Below, in pieces: positions 34,713 to 43,675 of a stretch of DNA of 64,000 nucleotides (position 1 is the first letter of the stretch; every line of letters starts with the position of its first letter). The translations under genes were made by a program, and so were the position numbers. A model generated the notes under the pieces. It was not told where the DNA came from. It saw only the letters and a program-made list of their open reading frames with translations, and did no database searches. The DNA is from Caenicola sp034331105 (lineage in GTDB: Bacteria > Synergistota > Synergistia > Synergistales > Synergistaceae), in NCBI GenBank assembly GCA_034331105.1, contig JAXQGB010000014.1, positions 62,001 to 126,000 on the forward strand, in the 5' to 3' direction.

Positions 34713-35627
34713 TCAGCAACCCATCAATTCGATCACGAGAGTTTCAAGACCGGTCCATCCGGACCCTGTACCGCTCTTTTCATCAATGTTTATCTTTATA
34801 AGGCCAAGTACAAATTTGCTTATCGATCCTGAACTGTATTTACGCGCAGCATTTCCAGCCATATTCCATGCGTAATTCTTTGCTCCCAGCGAATCTGCGA
34901 AAAGAGATCCTTTTTGCGGATGCATTGATGCGTACCATGCGAGCCTCATTCTGTTGTGCATGGCAGAAACAAGAGGGATGAGGTCGCCGTTCTTGGAGAT
35001 CGCGTGAAGGCTTTTCAGAGTTTTTATATGGTCCCCGCTGCACAGCCCGTCGAGAAGTTTGAGAAGGTTTCTCGTACCGTCATCCAGACACATGTTTTCA
35101 ACATCAGAAGTATTGACAGTGCCTCCCTTTTTAAGCAGGGACAGGCTTAAGAGCTGACGCCTGATCTCCTCCGGGTCCTCAGTCAGTTCAATTATCAAGG
35201 CAGCAGCATCACGGTCTGTCTTGATTTTCATCTCTTTGGCCAGGTCCATGGTCCACATCATTCTTTCCCTGGGCCAGCGAGGAAAGGGGGGTGCCTTTAT
35301 GATCCTGCATTTTTGAAGAGTCTGCGGCGGAAAAACTTTTGCCGGATCTGAATCATAGACCAGCAGCAACACTACCTGTGAATCAGGATCCACCATTGGG
35401 TCAAGGTTTTCAGGAAAAGGACCCAATATCGGAGCCGAATCGACAATAACTATCCTGTTCTCGTCGAACAGCCCCGCTGAGAGATTATCAGACAGGAGGG
35501 GGCTCCATTCTCCCCCCTCCTGTCTTCCTGATACCACATATCCTTTTTTTTCAAAATCGGCAACTGTCTCCTCCAGGAGGCGTCTCTGTGCGGTACCTGA
35601 GGCAGAGATCAGGAGGAGCGAAGGCAT
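34713..35627 (-). CDS. holA: DNA polymerase III delta subunit
   Basis: 304 residues. It resembles the HolA family by context (leuS upstream, rpsT alongside) and by the RFC-like fold motif ELTEDPEEIRRQLLSLSLLK with a C-terminal helical domain (LLKLLDGLCSGDHIKTLKSLHAI). HolA opens the beta clamp in the clamp loader. Its ATG overlaps the leuS stop. Confidence 0.8.
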   Translation of the reverse strand: MPSLLLISASGTAQRRLLEETVADFEKKGYVVSGRQEGGEWSPLLSDNLSAGLFDENRIVIVDSAPILGPFPENLDPMVDPDSQVVLLLVYDSDPAKVFPPQTLQKCRIIKAPPFPRWPRERMMWTMDLAKEMKIKTDRDAAALIIELTEDPEEIRRQLLSLSLLKKGGTVNTSDVENMCLDDGTRNLLKLLDGLCSGDHIKTLKSLHAISKNGDLIPLVSAMHNRMRLAWYASMHPQKGSLFADSLGAKNYAWNMAGNAARKYSSGSISKFVLGLIKINIDEKSGTGSGWTGLETLVIELMGC

Positions 35628-38125
35628 CAGCCCTTCACCACTATGTTTACCAGTTTCCCGGGTATCGGGATGATCTTTATTATCTCCTTACCCTCTATCC
35701 TCTTAAGCGTCTGAGGCCTTGAAAGTATTTCCTTCTGAAGGTCTTCTCCGGACAGGTCCGCCCTGACAGTAAACTGCTCGCGCACCTTACCGTTTATCTG
35801 GAGGACAACAGTGACTTCATCCTCAGCAAGGGACTCCGGATCTACTTCAAACCACTTCTCGACTGAGAGGAAGGTTTCGTTTCCTATATTATGCCAGAGC
35901 TCTTCCGTAATATGCGGCGCAAAAGGAGAGAGACATGAGAGAAGTGTCTCCACGCCCTCTTTCATCACTGCCCAAGCCTCCGGAGTCTTGGGCTTGAAGC
36001 TTATCAGCGCGTTGGTAAGTTCCATGAGTCTTGCCACGGCAGTGTTGAACTGGCGTTCTTCGCTTATGTCCTTTGTGACCCTGTCCAGGGTGTTGTGGGT
36101 GATGCGTTTGATATTCCTGACATCCGGCGCTTTTATGACTTTCATCGGGACCCGCTCTTTTGAAGCAGACCTGATCTCATCAAGGTTTGCTTCAACAAGA
36201 CGCCATACCCGTCCAAGGAAGCGGTTTGCGCCTTCTACTCCGCGCTCAGACCAGTCCAGGTCTTTTTCCGGCGGGGAGGCAAAAAGTATAAAGAGTCTTG
36301 CTGTGTCAGCCCCGAATTTATTGATTATTTCATCGGGATCGACAACGTTGCCAAGCGATTTGGACATTTTGGCCCCGTCTTTTATGACCATCCCCTGGGT
36401 AAGGAGCCTTTTGAAGGGCTCTCTCATATCCTTTGGAAGAAGTCCCAGGTCAGCGCATACTTTTGTAAAGAACCTGGCGTATATAAGATGGAGACATGCG
36501 TGCTCTATACCGCCGATGTACTGATCGACGTTCATCCAGTAAGCAGCGTCGTCCTTGTCAAATGGCTTTTCTGTCTCCCATGGCGATGTATACCTGCTGA
36601 AGTACCATGAAGAGCAGAAAAAGGTGTCCATTGTATCTGTTTCACGCCTTGCCGGTTTTCCGCAGACAGGGCATGTCGTATTGATCCAGTCCTCACGAAG
36701 TGCCAGGGGATTTCCCCCATGTTCAGGCATCTCGATATCAAGGGGAAGCTCTACCGGAAGCTGATCTTCAGGTACGGGGACGATCCCGCAGTGATCACAG
36801 TAGACCATTGGTATGGGAGTCCCCCAGTAACGCTGTCTCGATATCAGCCAGTCCCTCAGTCTGAATTGGACCTCTTTGCTTCCAAGTTTATTTTTTTCGA
36901 ACCATTCACCAATTTTTTCGATCGCCTGAGGTGTAGGCAGGCCGTCAAACTCACCTGAGTTGCATGCTATGCCATCGGCGTCGACGGATTCCGTCATAGC
37001 ATCTCCGTCAGGAACAGGTCCGTCCTCCGGTCTGACGACCGGGATAACAGGTATTCCATATTTCCTGACAAAATCGAAGTCCCTCTGGTCATGTGCGGGA
37101 ACACCCATAATAGCCCCTGTTCCGTAATCGGTAAGGATATAGTCGGCTATCCAGATAGGAACCTTTTCTCCGTTCACGGGATTTATCGCATAAAATCCGG
37201 TCTCGATGCCCTCTTTGTCTGCGCCTACAGCTGTGCGCTCTATTGCGCTGCGCGATGACATTTTCTTTGCGAAAGCCCTCAGCTCCTCAGCCTTGGCGCC
37301 CCCGACCTTTTCAGCAAATACCTCCACAAAGGGGTGTTCAGCTGCCATTGCAACGAAGGTTACACCGAAAATAGTATCTATCCTCGTTGTGAATGCTTCA
37401 ATGCTGAGGTCAGTATCGACGATGTCCATCTTAAAATGGACTCCTTCGGATCTGCCTATCCAGTTTCTCTGCATGGTGACTACACGTTCCGGCCATCCGT
37501 CAAGATCGTCGAGGCAGTCTACGAGTTCCTGTGCATAATCTGTTATCCTTATGAACCACTGTTCCAGTCCGCGCTTGACGACAGGCGTGCCGCAGCGCCA
37601 GCAGACTCCTTCTCCTACGACCTGTTCGTTTGCAAGTACTGTCTTGCAGTCTTCACACCAGTTGACCGGTGCGTGTTTGCGGTATACAAGTCCTTTTTTA
37701 TAGAACTGGAGGAAGAGCCACTGGTTCCATTTATAGTAATTTACGTTGCATGTCTCTACCCTGCGTCTCCAGTCATAACTGTAGCCTGCTCTCTTGAGCT
37801 GGCTGGTCATATGTTCGATATTGCTCCATGTCCATTCAGCAGGAGGGAGTTTCATTTTTATGGCAGCGTTTTCGGCAGGCATCCCGAAAGCATCGAAACC
37901 CATGGGATAGAGGACGTTATAGCCCTGCATCCTTAGGAATCTCGCCAAAAGATCCCCAATGGAATAATTGCGCAAGTGCCCCATATGGAGAGCTCCGCTT
38001 GGATATGGGAACATCTCAAGGCAGTAAAATTTTTCTTTACTGCTGTCGGCCTCAACTTCGAAAACCCTTGATTCTGTCCATTCCTTCTGCCATTTTGGTT
38101 CTATGGCGCCAAAATCGTATGGCAT
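35627..38125 (-). CDS. leuS: Leucine--tRNA ligase
   Basis: 832 residues. The HIGH-type motif YPSGALHMGHLRNYS lies at 40-54, the CP1 editing domain follows, the zinc-like CPVCGKPARRETDTMDTFFCSSWY precedes the catalytic tail, and KMSKSLGNV is near 585. GGAG precedes the ATG. It is the first gene of leuS-holA. Confidence 0.96.
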   Translation of the reverse strand: MPYDFGAIEPKWQKEWTESRVFEVEADSSKEKFYCLEMFPYPSGALHMGHLRNYSIGDLLARFLRMQGYNVLYPMGFDAFGMPAENAAIKMKLPPAEWTWSNIEHMTSQLKRAGYSYDWRRRVETCNVNYYKWNQWLFLQFYKKGLVYRKHAPVNWCEDCKTVLANEQVVGEGVCWRCGTPVVKRGLEQWFIRITDYAQELVDCLDDLDGWPERVVTMQRNWIGRSEGVHFKMDIVDTDLSIEAFTTRIDTIFGVTFVAMAAEHPFVEVFAEKVGGAKAEELRAFAKKMSSRSAIERTAVGADKEGIETGFYAINPVNGEKVPIWIADYILTDYGTGAIMGVPAHDQRDFDFVRKYGIPVIPVVRPEDGPVPDGDAMTESVDADGIACNSGEFDGLPTPQAIEKIGEWFEKNKLGSKEVQFRLRDWLISRQRYWGTPIPMVYCDHCGIVPVPEDQLPVELPLDIEMPEHGGNPLALREDWINTTCPVCGKPARRETDTMDTFFCSSWYFSRYTSPWETEKPFDKDDAAYWMNVDQYIGGIEHACLHLIYARFFTKVCADLGLLPKDMREPFKRLLTQGMVIKDGAKMSKSLGNVVDPDEIINKFGADTARLFILFASPPEKDLDWSERGVEGANRFLGRVWRLVEANLDEIRSASKERVPMKVIKAPDVRNIKRITHNTLDRVTKDISEERQFNTAVARLMELTNALISFKPKTPEAWAVMKEGVETLLSCLSPFAPHITEELWHNIGNETFLSVEKWFEVDPESLAEDEVTVVLQINGKVREQFTVRADLSGEDLQKEILSRPQTLKRIEGKEIIKIIPIPGKLVNIVVKG

Positions 38126-38176
38126 TTATATCTCCTCCGTTGCTAAATGAAATCGAAACAAATTATACATCAGGGT

Positions 38177-38205
38177 ATTATATACTCCCGCCAATTGCAG
38201 GGCAA
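38177..38205 (-). promoter_or_regulatory. Promoter of leuS-holA
   Basis: On the minus strand TTGCCC and TATAAT are separated by 17 bases. The resulting leader of about 45 bases is too short for a T-box. Confidence 0.65.
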
Positions 38206-38234
38206 TCTTTAGCTGACCCTCAGTCCGGCAGCTT

Positions 38235-39410
38235 TTAATTTCTTTTATTAAATGCTGAACCCTTAGAAATATCGGATATCACGAACGCCGCCCATAATTC
38301 AAATGCGTCTTTAAAATTCCAGGGATCTTTTCCTGTAAGTGAACGTATTTTTTTCAGCCTGTACTGCAGACTGTTTCTGTGCATAGAAAGTTTGTCCGCC
38401 ACATTGCCGCTGGCGAAGGGAGACTCGCACCATGCAAGAAAGGTCTCTTTTATTTCCTCATAATCATTCCTGGAATCCAGTCCTTTGAGTGTCCTTGAAA
38501 CATAATCCTCTCTTGCTCCGGCAGAAAGTGAATCAAGCAGGGACTCTCCTGTAAACTTTTCAGACCTGATTATTCCTTTAACACCGAGCTGCTTTGCAAG
38601 CCTCAGTGAATTCCTTGCAGAGATCAGAGAACGGGCCAGTCCCTGCAGGTCAAATGCAGAAAAACCAATAGATACATCAGCATATATCTCCTTGCCTTTT
38701 AAGCTGTCAAGAAAATCATTTGAAAGTGTCTCCGCCGCTTCGTAAATTTTTTCCGGATCCCTCTCTGAACTGGGCGACAGCAGTATAGTCACCCTGTAAT
38801 TTTCCTGCTGGCAAATAACGTTCCTGGGATTCGAAAAACTGGTTTTCGTTTCTCGGATCATCCTCTGAAAGGCAGATTCGGCGGCTTCATTTGACCATTT
38901 TTTCATTTCTATTACTATTGCGGCTTTGCACTTTGCCAGGTTAAAGCCCAGTTCCTTTGCCTGCATCATGATAAACTCTTCGTTACCGTTTCTGGGGTCG
39001 TAAGAGGCAACGTTCTCAATAAGATCGCGGAGCGCCCTCTCCCTTAGAAGGTTAGACTCGAGAAATGCCTGTTCGCGCAGCATTATCTCTGCCTGTTTCT
39101 GGACCAGAAGGCCATATCTGGCTACTTCTTCCGGGAGGCCTGCGATCGAAACTGACCCAAGCACATTGTCAAAAAGTTGAATGGGAAGGGTATATCCCGG
39201 CAGCACGTTCAGATAATTTTCCGCGTCAAGAGTAGATGTAGCCATTGGCCTGTTTTCCTGCATCACCCTTAAGGAAGGCGGGTGAAATCCTCCGATCCTT
39301 TTTTCCTCGTTGCATCCGATAATTACTCCCTTTTCATCTGTTACAAGGACTCCATATCCGATAACTTCGCTTGTGCTTTTTGCAATATTCTGGGCCATTT
39401 TTTTAAACAA
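38235..39410 (-). CDS. CdaR/PucR-type transcriptional regulator
   Basis: About 391 residues. The N-terminal region (TSEVIGYGVLVTDEKGVIIGCN...) resembles the sugar-diacid recognition domain, the middle is a GGDEF-like CdaR domain, and the end is an HTH_30-type motif (LSMHRNSLQYRLKKIRSLTGKDPWNFKDAFELW). TTG at 39410 has GAGGTG six bases upstream and is the best start; a GTG nine bases earlier sits inside that site. It is divergent from the grd operon and is its most likely regulator, with the ligand unknown. Confidence 0.82.
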   Translation of the reverse strand: MFKKMAQNIAKSTSEVIGYGVLVTDEKGVIIGCNEEKRIGGFHPPSLRVMQENRPMATSTLDAENYLNVLPGYTLPIQLFDNVLGSVSIAGLPEEVARYGLLVQKQAEIMLREQAFLESNLLRERALRDLIENVASYDPRNGNEEFIMMQAKELGFNLAKCKAAIVIEMKKWSNEAAESAFQRMIRETKTSFSNPRNVICQQENYRVTILLSPSSERDPEKIYEAAETLSNDFLDSLKGKEIYADVSIGFSAFDLQGLARSLISARNSLRLAKQLGVKGIIRSEKFTGESLLDSLSAGAREDYVSRTLKGLDSRNDYEEIKETFLAWCESPFASGNVADKLSMHRNSLQYRLKKIRSLTGKDPWNFKDAFELWAAFVISDISKGSAFNKRN

Positions 39411-39477
39411 CCGTTTCACCTCACTTTTTTATTCATGAGCATAGTTTTAAGGCAAATATTAGATAAATGTATATTCT

Positions 39478-39506
39478 AAAGCATAATGCTTTTCACAGTA
39501 AAAAGC
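39478..39506. promoter_or_regulatory. Overlapping inverted repeats between cdaR-like gene and grdE
   Basis: AAAGCAT-A-ATGCTTT (39478-39492) is a perfect 15-base palindrome, and GCTTTT-N7-AAAAGC (39488-39506) overlaps it. The position between divergent genes suits an operator for the CdaR-type regulator. Confidence 0.45.
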
Positions 39507-39560
39507 AATTAGAATTCAATTATGCGGCATGATTCAGCGAATAATAAAGGAGGAATTTTA

Positions 39561-40850
39561 ATGCGGCTGGAACTGCACAAGATACACATCACCGGCCTTG
39601 CTTTCGCCGATAAGACATACACGTCCGGCGGGACTCTTTTCATCAACAAAGATGAGGCTGAGGCAGTAATCGCGGAAGACAAACGTTTTGCTAAAGTTGA
39701 ACTTGATCTGGCCTGTCCGGGAGAAAGCACGCGCATCATACCTGTTAAGGACGTAATCGAACCCAGAGTAAAGATAGGCAAGAACTCTTACTTTCCCGGG
39801 TTTTTTGCACCTATGGAAAAAGCAGGGTCAGGAGAAACCCTTGTTCTTGACGGGGCTGCTGTGGTCACCTGCGGTCCAATAGTTGCATTCCAGGAAGGAT
39901 TCATCGACATGAGCGGACCCGGAGCCCCTTACACTCCTTTCTCGCAGACCTTCAATGTAGTCCTCTATGTTGAACCTGCTGAAAACCTTGAGAAGCACCT
40001 CTACGAGGCCGCACTCCGTGAAGCCGGGCTCAAGCTTGCGGTCTACCTTGCAAAGTGCAGTGCGGAGAACGAATGGAAAGCTGACGAAGTCCAGGTTTTT
40101 GAAAAGGGGAACTCTTTCGAGGAGACACAAAAATATCCCGACCTGCCAAAAATCGTTTATGTGTGCATGAATATCACACAAGGGCTTCTCCATGACACAT
40201 ACCTTTATGCCAATGACCTCAGGCCCGCTCTTCCTACGCTCCTTCACCCGAACGAAGTACTCGACGGAGCAATGGTATCGGGAAACTGTGTTTCAGCATG
40301 CGACAAAAATACTACATGGCACCACCTCCACAATCCTATTGTCCAGGCTCTTTACGCAAGACACGGCAAAGAGATCAACTTCATGGGAATGATCCCCACT
40401 CAGGAAAGCACCGTTATGGACGGCAAACTAAGGGCAGCAGCCATGAACCTTTCGATAGCACAGCAGCTTGGAGCCGACGGCGCAATAATATCAGAAGAAG
40501 GATACGGAAACCCTGATACAGACCTCTGCCTGAATGCCAGATTCTTTGAAAATGCAGGGATCAAAGCCGTTCTTGTCTCCGATGAATCAGCGGGAACTGA
40601 CGGGGCAAGCCAGAGCCTTGCGGATGCCACACCTGAACTTGATGCTTTCATCTCCACGGGCAACGTCAATGAGATGATCGAGGTCCCGGCTATGGAAAAA
40701 GTTATCGGCTGTAAAGAAGCGATATCTCTTCTTTCAGGTGGTGCTGAAGAGAGCCTGAGAAGTGACGGTTCAATGTTCGTAGAGCTTCAGTCCGTTATAG
40801 CTTCAACTGCCGAGATCGGCTTCAACAAACTTGGCTGCGAGTGGATCTAA
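39561..40850 (+). CDS. grdE: Glycine/sarcosine/betaine reductase component B, proprotein subunit (GrdE-type)
   Basis: 429 residues, the usual GrdE length. It is processed to two polypeptides with a pyruvoyl group that forms a Schiff base with the substrate amine; Cys243 in GNCVSACDK is the likely pyruvoyl precursor by position. The ATG at 39561 has AAAGGAGG upstream. The companions grdX, trxA and grdA favour the glycine-specific enzyme, but the sarcosine (GrdG) and betaine (GrdI) paralogues cannot be excluded by eye. First gene of the operon. Confidence 0.88.
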   Translation: MRLELHKIHITGLAFADKTYTSGGTLFINKDEAEAVIAEDKRFAKVELDLACPGESTRIIPVKDVIEPRVKIGKNSYFPGFFAPMEKAGSGETLVLDGAAVVTCGPIVAFQEGFIDMSGPGAPYTPFSQTFNVVLYVEPAENLEKHLYEAALREAGLKLAVYLAKCSAENEWKADEVQVFEKGNSFEETQKYPDLPKIVYVCMNITQGLLHDTYLYANDLRPALPTLLHPNEVLDGAMVSGNCVSACDKNTTWHHLHNPIVQALYARHGKEINFMGMIPTQESTVMDGKLRAAAMNLSIAQQLGADGAIISEEGYGNPDTDLCLNARFFENAGIKAVLVSDESAGTDGASQSLADATPELDAFISTGNVNEMIEVPAMEKVIGCKEAISLLSGGAEESLRSDGSMFVELQSVIASTAEIGFNKLGCEWI

Positions 40851-40865
40851 AAGGAGGCGGCTGAT

Positions 40866-42176
40866 ATGACATACAGGATAGTTCATTACATAAACCAGTT
40901 CTATGCCGGAATAGGCGGAGAAGAGAAGGCAGATCACCAGCCTGAGTTAAGGGAAGGTTTTGTCGGTCCCGGAATGCAGATCGAAAAGCTCTTCAACGGA
41001 GAGGGCAAGGTCGTAGGTACAGTTATATGCGGAGATGGTTATTACGGAGAACATACAGATGAAGCCAGAACAGCATGCCTTGAGATGATCAAAGGGCTTA
41101 AGCCGGACATCCTCTTTGCAGGACCTGCCTTCAATGCAGGAAGATACGGTTTCGCTTGCGGAGATATAGCCGCGACTGCCGGAGAAAAACTCAACATTCC
41201 AACAGTCACAGCAATGTATCCCGAAAACCCCGGAGTGGAACTCTATTCGAAAAAGACATTCATAGCAATAACATCAGACAGCGCAAGAGGAATGGCAAAG
41301 GCTGTTCCAGCCATGGTCAGCATCGGCACAAAACTGCTTAAGGGTGAAAAGATGGGGCCGGCAAGGCTGGAGGGCTACATGCACCGAGGAATACGCAAAT
41401 CATTCTTTCATGAGAAGAGCGGAGCTGAGAGAGCTGTTGAAATGCTTCTTGCCAAACTCAGAGGAGAAGAATTCCGCACGGAGTATGAGATGCCGGTATT
41501 CAACAAGATCCCTCCCGCACCTCCTGTCAAGGATCTCAAGACCGCAACGATCGCTCTTGTATCTTCCGGCGGCATAGTACCCAAAGGAAACCCAGACCAC
41601 ATAAGGGTCTCCTCTGCCGAAAGCTTTGGCTCATACAACATTTCTGAGCTGAAGAATATGACCCCTGATAATTATGAGTCTATCCACGGAGGATATGACA
41701 GAGAGTGGGCCAACGTTGACCCTGATGTGGTACTGCCTCTCGATGTTATGCGCGAACTTGAAGCTGAGGGCGTTTTCGGAAAGATCCACCCCATTTTCTA
41801 CACGACCACCGGAACAGGCACAGCCGTAGCAAACGCTGAGAAGTTTGGACAGGAGATCGGTGAGGAACTTAAAAAAGCAGGGGTCGATGCGGCAATTCTG
41901 ACATCCACCTGAGGAACCTGTACTCGATGCGGCGCATCGATGACCCGAGAGATCGAAAGAGTGGCAGGTATCCCAGTAGTACAGATAGCAACGATAGTCC
42001 CAATAATGCTCACTGTCGGCACAAACAGGATAGTCCCTGGAGTAGCCATACCGCACCCGACCGGCAATCCTGCACTTGGTCCGGAAGGCGACAAAGCAGT
42101 CAGGAGAGAACTGCTGCTCCGCTCTTTCAAGGCATTGACAACACCTGTAACAGAGCAGACTATTTTTGAAAAATAA
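40866..42176 (+). CDS. grdB: Glycine/sarcosine/betaine reductase component B selenoprotein (GrdB), in-frame UGA
   Basis: 436 residues when TGA at 41910-41912 is read as selenocysteine (Sec349). Reading continues as TST-U-GTCTRCGASM, the conserved UxxCxxC site, and on to a stop at 42176 with the normal C-terminus (PHPTGNPALG, then EQTIFEK). A hairpin just downstream of UGA fits a bacterial SECIS. GrdB removes the amino group and passes a carboxymethyl group to the selenol of GrdA. Sec is essential. A standard-code call ends at 41912 and misses the last 87 residues. An AGGAGG-type site precedes the ATG. Confidence 0.94.
41924..41940 (+). promoter_or_regulatory. SECIS-like hairpin in grdB
   Basis: TCGATGC-GGC-GCATCGA gives a 7-bp stem starting 12 bases after the UGA. 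The apical loop contains GG, as SelB-bound bacterial elements require, about 19 bases after the codon. Confidence 0.7.
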
Positions 42177-42182
42177 TTCTTC

Positions 42183-42223
42183 GGGCAGGCTGTGAGAACT
42201 GTGCCAAACGTCACAGCCTGCCC
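42183..42223 (+). other. Strong intercistronic hairpin between grdB and grdX
   Basis: A perfect 13-bp stem (GGGCAGGCTGTGA / TCACAGCCTGCCC) with a 15-base loop starts six bases after the grdB stop. There is no T-run, so it is more likely an mRNA stabiliser, processing site or partial attenuator than a full terminator. Confidence 0.7.
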
Positions 42224-42248
42224 TCTATAGTTTGAGGAGAGATCGGAA

Positions 42249-42641
42249 ATGGCGGGAAAGATACTTCAGATAGTGACAAACAACCCTGATATCTATTGGA
42301 GCCCTGAGATGCCTTACGGTGTAATCTTTACAGAGGGTTCTCCCCTGGATGTGCTGGATAAGACGGAGGAACTTCTTCAGCATGGATGGCGTCTTCTTTC
42401 TGCACCACTCCCTCCCAATATCCCTATAATGCGAGGCCCTTACAGATCGCTCGTGATCGAGGAATCTGAGTCAAAGTACGATAAGGACGGAATAATCGCG
42501 ATCGAGAAAGCAAGGGACAGATATTTGATAGAAAGACAGAAGAACTGCGCTGAACCTCAGGAAGATTTTGCTCTTATTGACAGACAGATGCTTCAGAGAG
42601 CTTTAAGGGATATTTCCATCCTGAACAGTATTTCTTCATAG
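42249..42641 (+). CDS. grdX: GrdX family protein
   Basis: 130 residues. ILQIVTNNP at the N-terminus and a helical C-terminus match GrdX, a small protein found with glycine reductase genes and of unknown role. GGAGAG precedes the ATG. No catalytic motif is visible. Confidence 0.8.
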   Translation: MAGKILQIVTNNPDIYWSPEMPYGVIFTEGSPLDVLDKTEELLQHGWRLLSAPLPPNIPIMRGPYRSLVIEESESKYDKDGIIAIEKARDRYLIERQKNCAEPQEDFALIDRQMLQRALRDISILNSISS

Positions 42642-42735
42642 TTTTTCACTGTCAGGACTTATATTTAATCATAACAAGTGATACCATAAGCAGGACAGGT
42701 TTTCAGGCATATAGTATTTCAGGAGGCGATTCCAA

Positions 42736-43059
42736 ATGATCGAGTTGACAAAGGAAAATTGTGACGCTGAGGTACGTGAAGAAAAAGAACTCCCGGTAGT
42801 TGTGGATTTCTGGGGACCTCAGTGCGTCCCGTGCATGGGATTAATGCCCCATTACATGGAAATGGCAAAAGAATTTGAGGGCAAGGCCAAGTTCACAAAG
42901 GTAGACTGCTCTGTAAACAAGAGAGTTGCAATGGGGTTCCGGGTAATGGGTCTTCCCACATTCCTTTTCTGGAAAGACGGAGTCGAAGTAAAGCGCCTGA
43001 CCAAAGAAGAGTGTACGCCCGACACGATCAGGGCAGAGATAGAAAAACTCATCGCATAG
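42736..43059 (+). CDS. trxA: Thioredoxin of the glycine reductase system
   Basis: 107 residues with a thioredoxin fold: VVDFWGPQCVPCMGLMPHY holds the CVPC active site (the usual WCGPC is replaced), and GLPTFLFWKDG includes the cis-Pro. It reduces the oxidised GrdA after each turnover. The usual trxB is not next to it. AGGAGG lies before the ATG. Confidence 0.9.
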   Translation: MIELTKENCDAEVREEKELPVVVDFWGPQCVPCMGLMPHYMEMAKEFEGKAKFTKVDCSVNKRVAMGFRVMGLPTFLFWKDGVEVKRLTKEECTPDTIRAEIEKLIA

Positions 43060-43116
43060 GCTTCAACGTCCATCCCGGACGCGCAAAAAAATATAAACCT
43101 AAGGAGGTGTTCAGCT

Positions 43117-43593
43117 ATGGGCAAACTGGCAGGTAAGAAACTTCTCCTCCTGGGAGAAAGGGACGGCGTCCCTGGACCGGCCATGGAGGCATGTCTGAAA
43201 GAAAGCGGAGCTGAGATAGTCTTTTCTGCTACCGAATGCTTCGTCTGAACCGCAGCAGGGGCAATGGACCTGCAGAACCAGCAGCGCATCGTTGATGCGG
43301 CTGGAAAGTATGGAGCCGAGAACTGTGTAGTGATACTGGGTTCTTCGGATGCGGAAGGCGCAGAGATCTACGCCGAGACCGTAACGAACGGCGATCCTAC
43401 TTTTGCAGGACCACTTGCAGGAGTCCCGTTGGGACTCGCGGTATACCACGTGTTTGATGAAGAGATCCGTTCTGAATGCAATGAAGCGCAGTGGGAAGAA
43501 CAGATATCCATGATGGAAATGGTACTTGAACCTGACGCCCTCGCAGCCGCTGTAAAAGGAATGCGTGACGAATTCAGCAAATTCAAGCTTTAA
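43117..43593 (+). CDS. grdA: Glycine reductase selenoprotein A (GrdA), in-frame UGA
   Basis: 158 residues when TGA at 43246-43248 is read as Sec44. The segment ECFV-U-TAAGAMDLQNQ is the canonical GrdA active site. GrdA carries the Se-carboxymethyl intermediate between components B and C and is shared by the glycine, sarcosine and betaine enzymes. AGGAGG lies seven bases before the ATG. A standard-code call would give only the C-terminal 110 residues from a false internal ATG. The PC component (grdC, grdD) is not in the window. Confidence 0.96.
43255..43273 (+). promoter_or_regulatory. SECIS-like hairpin in grdA
   Basis: GCAGG-N9-CCTGC begins seven bases after the UGA with a G-rich loop, as expected for a SelB-binding element. 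The 5-bp stem is short. Confidence 0.55.
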
Positions 43594-43615
43594 GAGCATA
43601 ACTCACTAATATATC

Positions 43616-43658
43616 AAAAGGACCGAGGACCCTGATTTTCAGGATCCTCGGTCCTTTT
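43616..43658. terminator. Terminator of the grd operon
   Basis: AAAAGGACCGAGGA and TCCTCGGTCCTTTT form a 14-bp stem ending in T-runs in both directions. It serves grdA and the convergent minus-strand gene. Confidence 0.88.
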
Positions 43659-43675
43659 GTGAATGCACCCGTATC

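Noticed and set aside
39561..40850. D-proline reductase PrdA instead of GrdE
   Set aside because: The neighbours grdB, grdX, trxA and grdA, the length and the GNCVSACDK motif fit GrdE-type proteins.
40866..41912. grdB as a truncated pseudogene
   Set aside because: Conserved coding sequence continues in frame past TGA to the proper C-terminus, with a SECIS-like hairpin, so recoding is the better reading.
43264..43593. Short stand-alone gene beginning at the internal ATG of grdA
   Set aside because: The reading frame continues upstream through the UGA to an ATG with AGGAGG and the canonical GrdA N-terminus.
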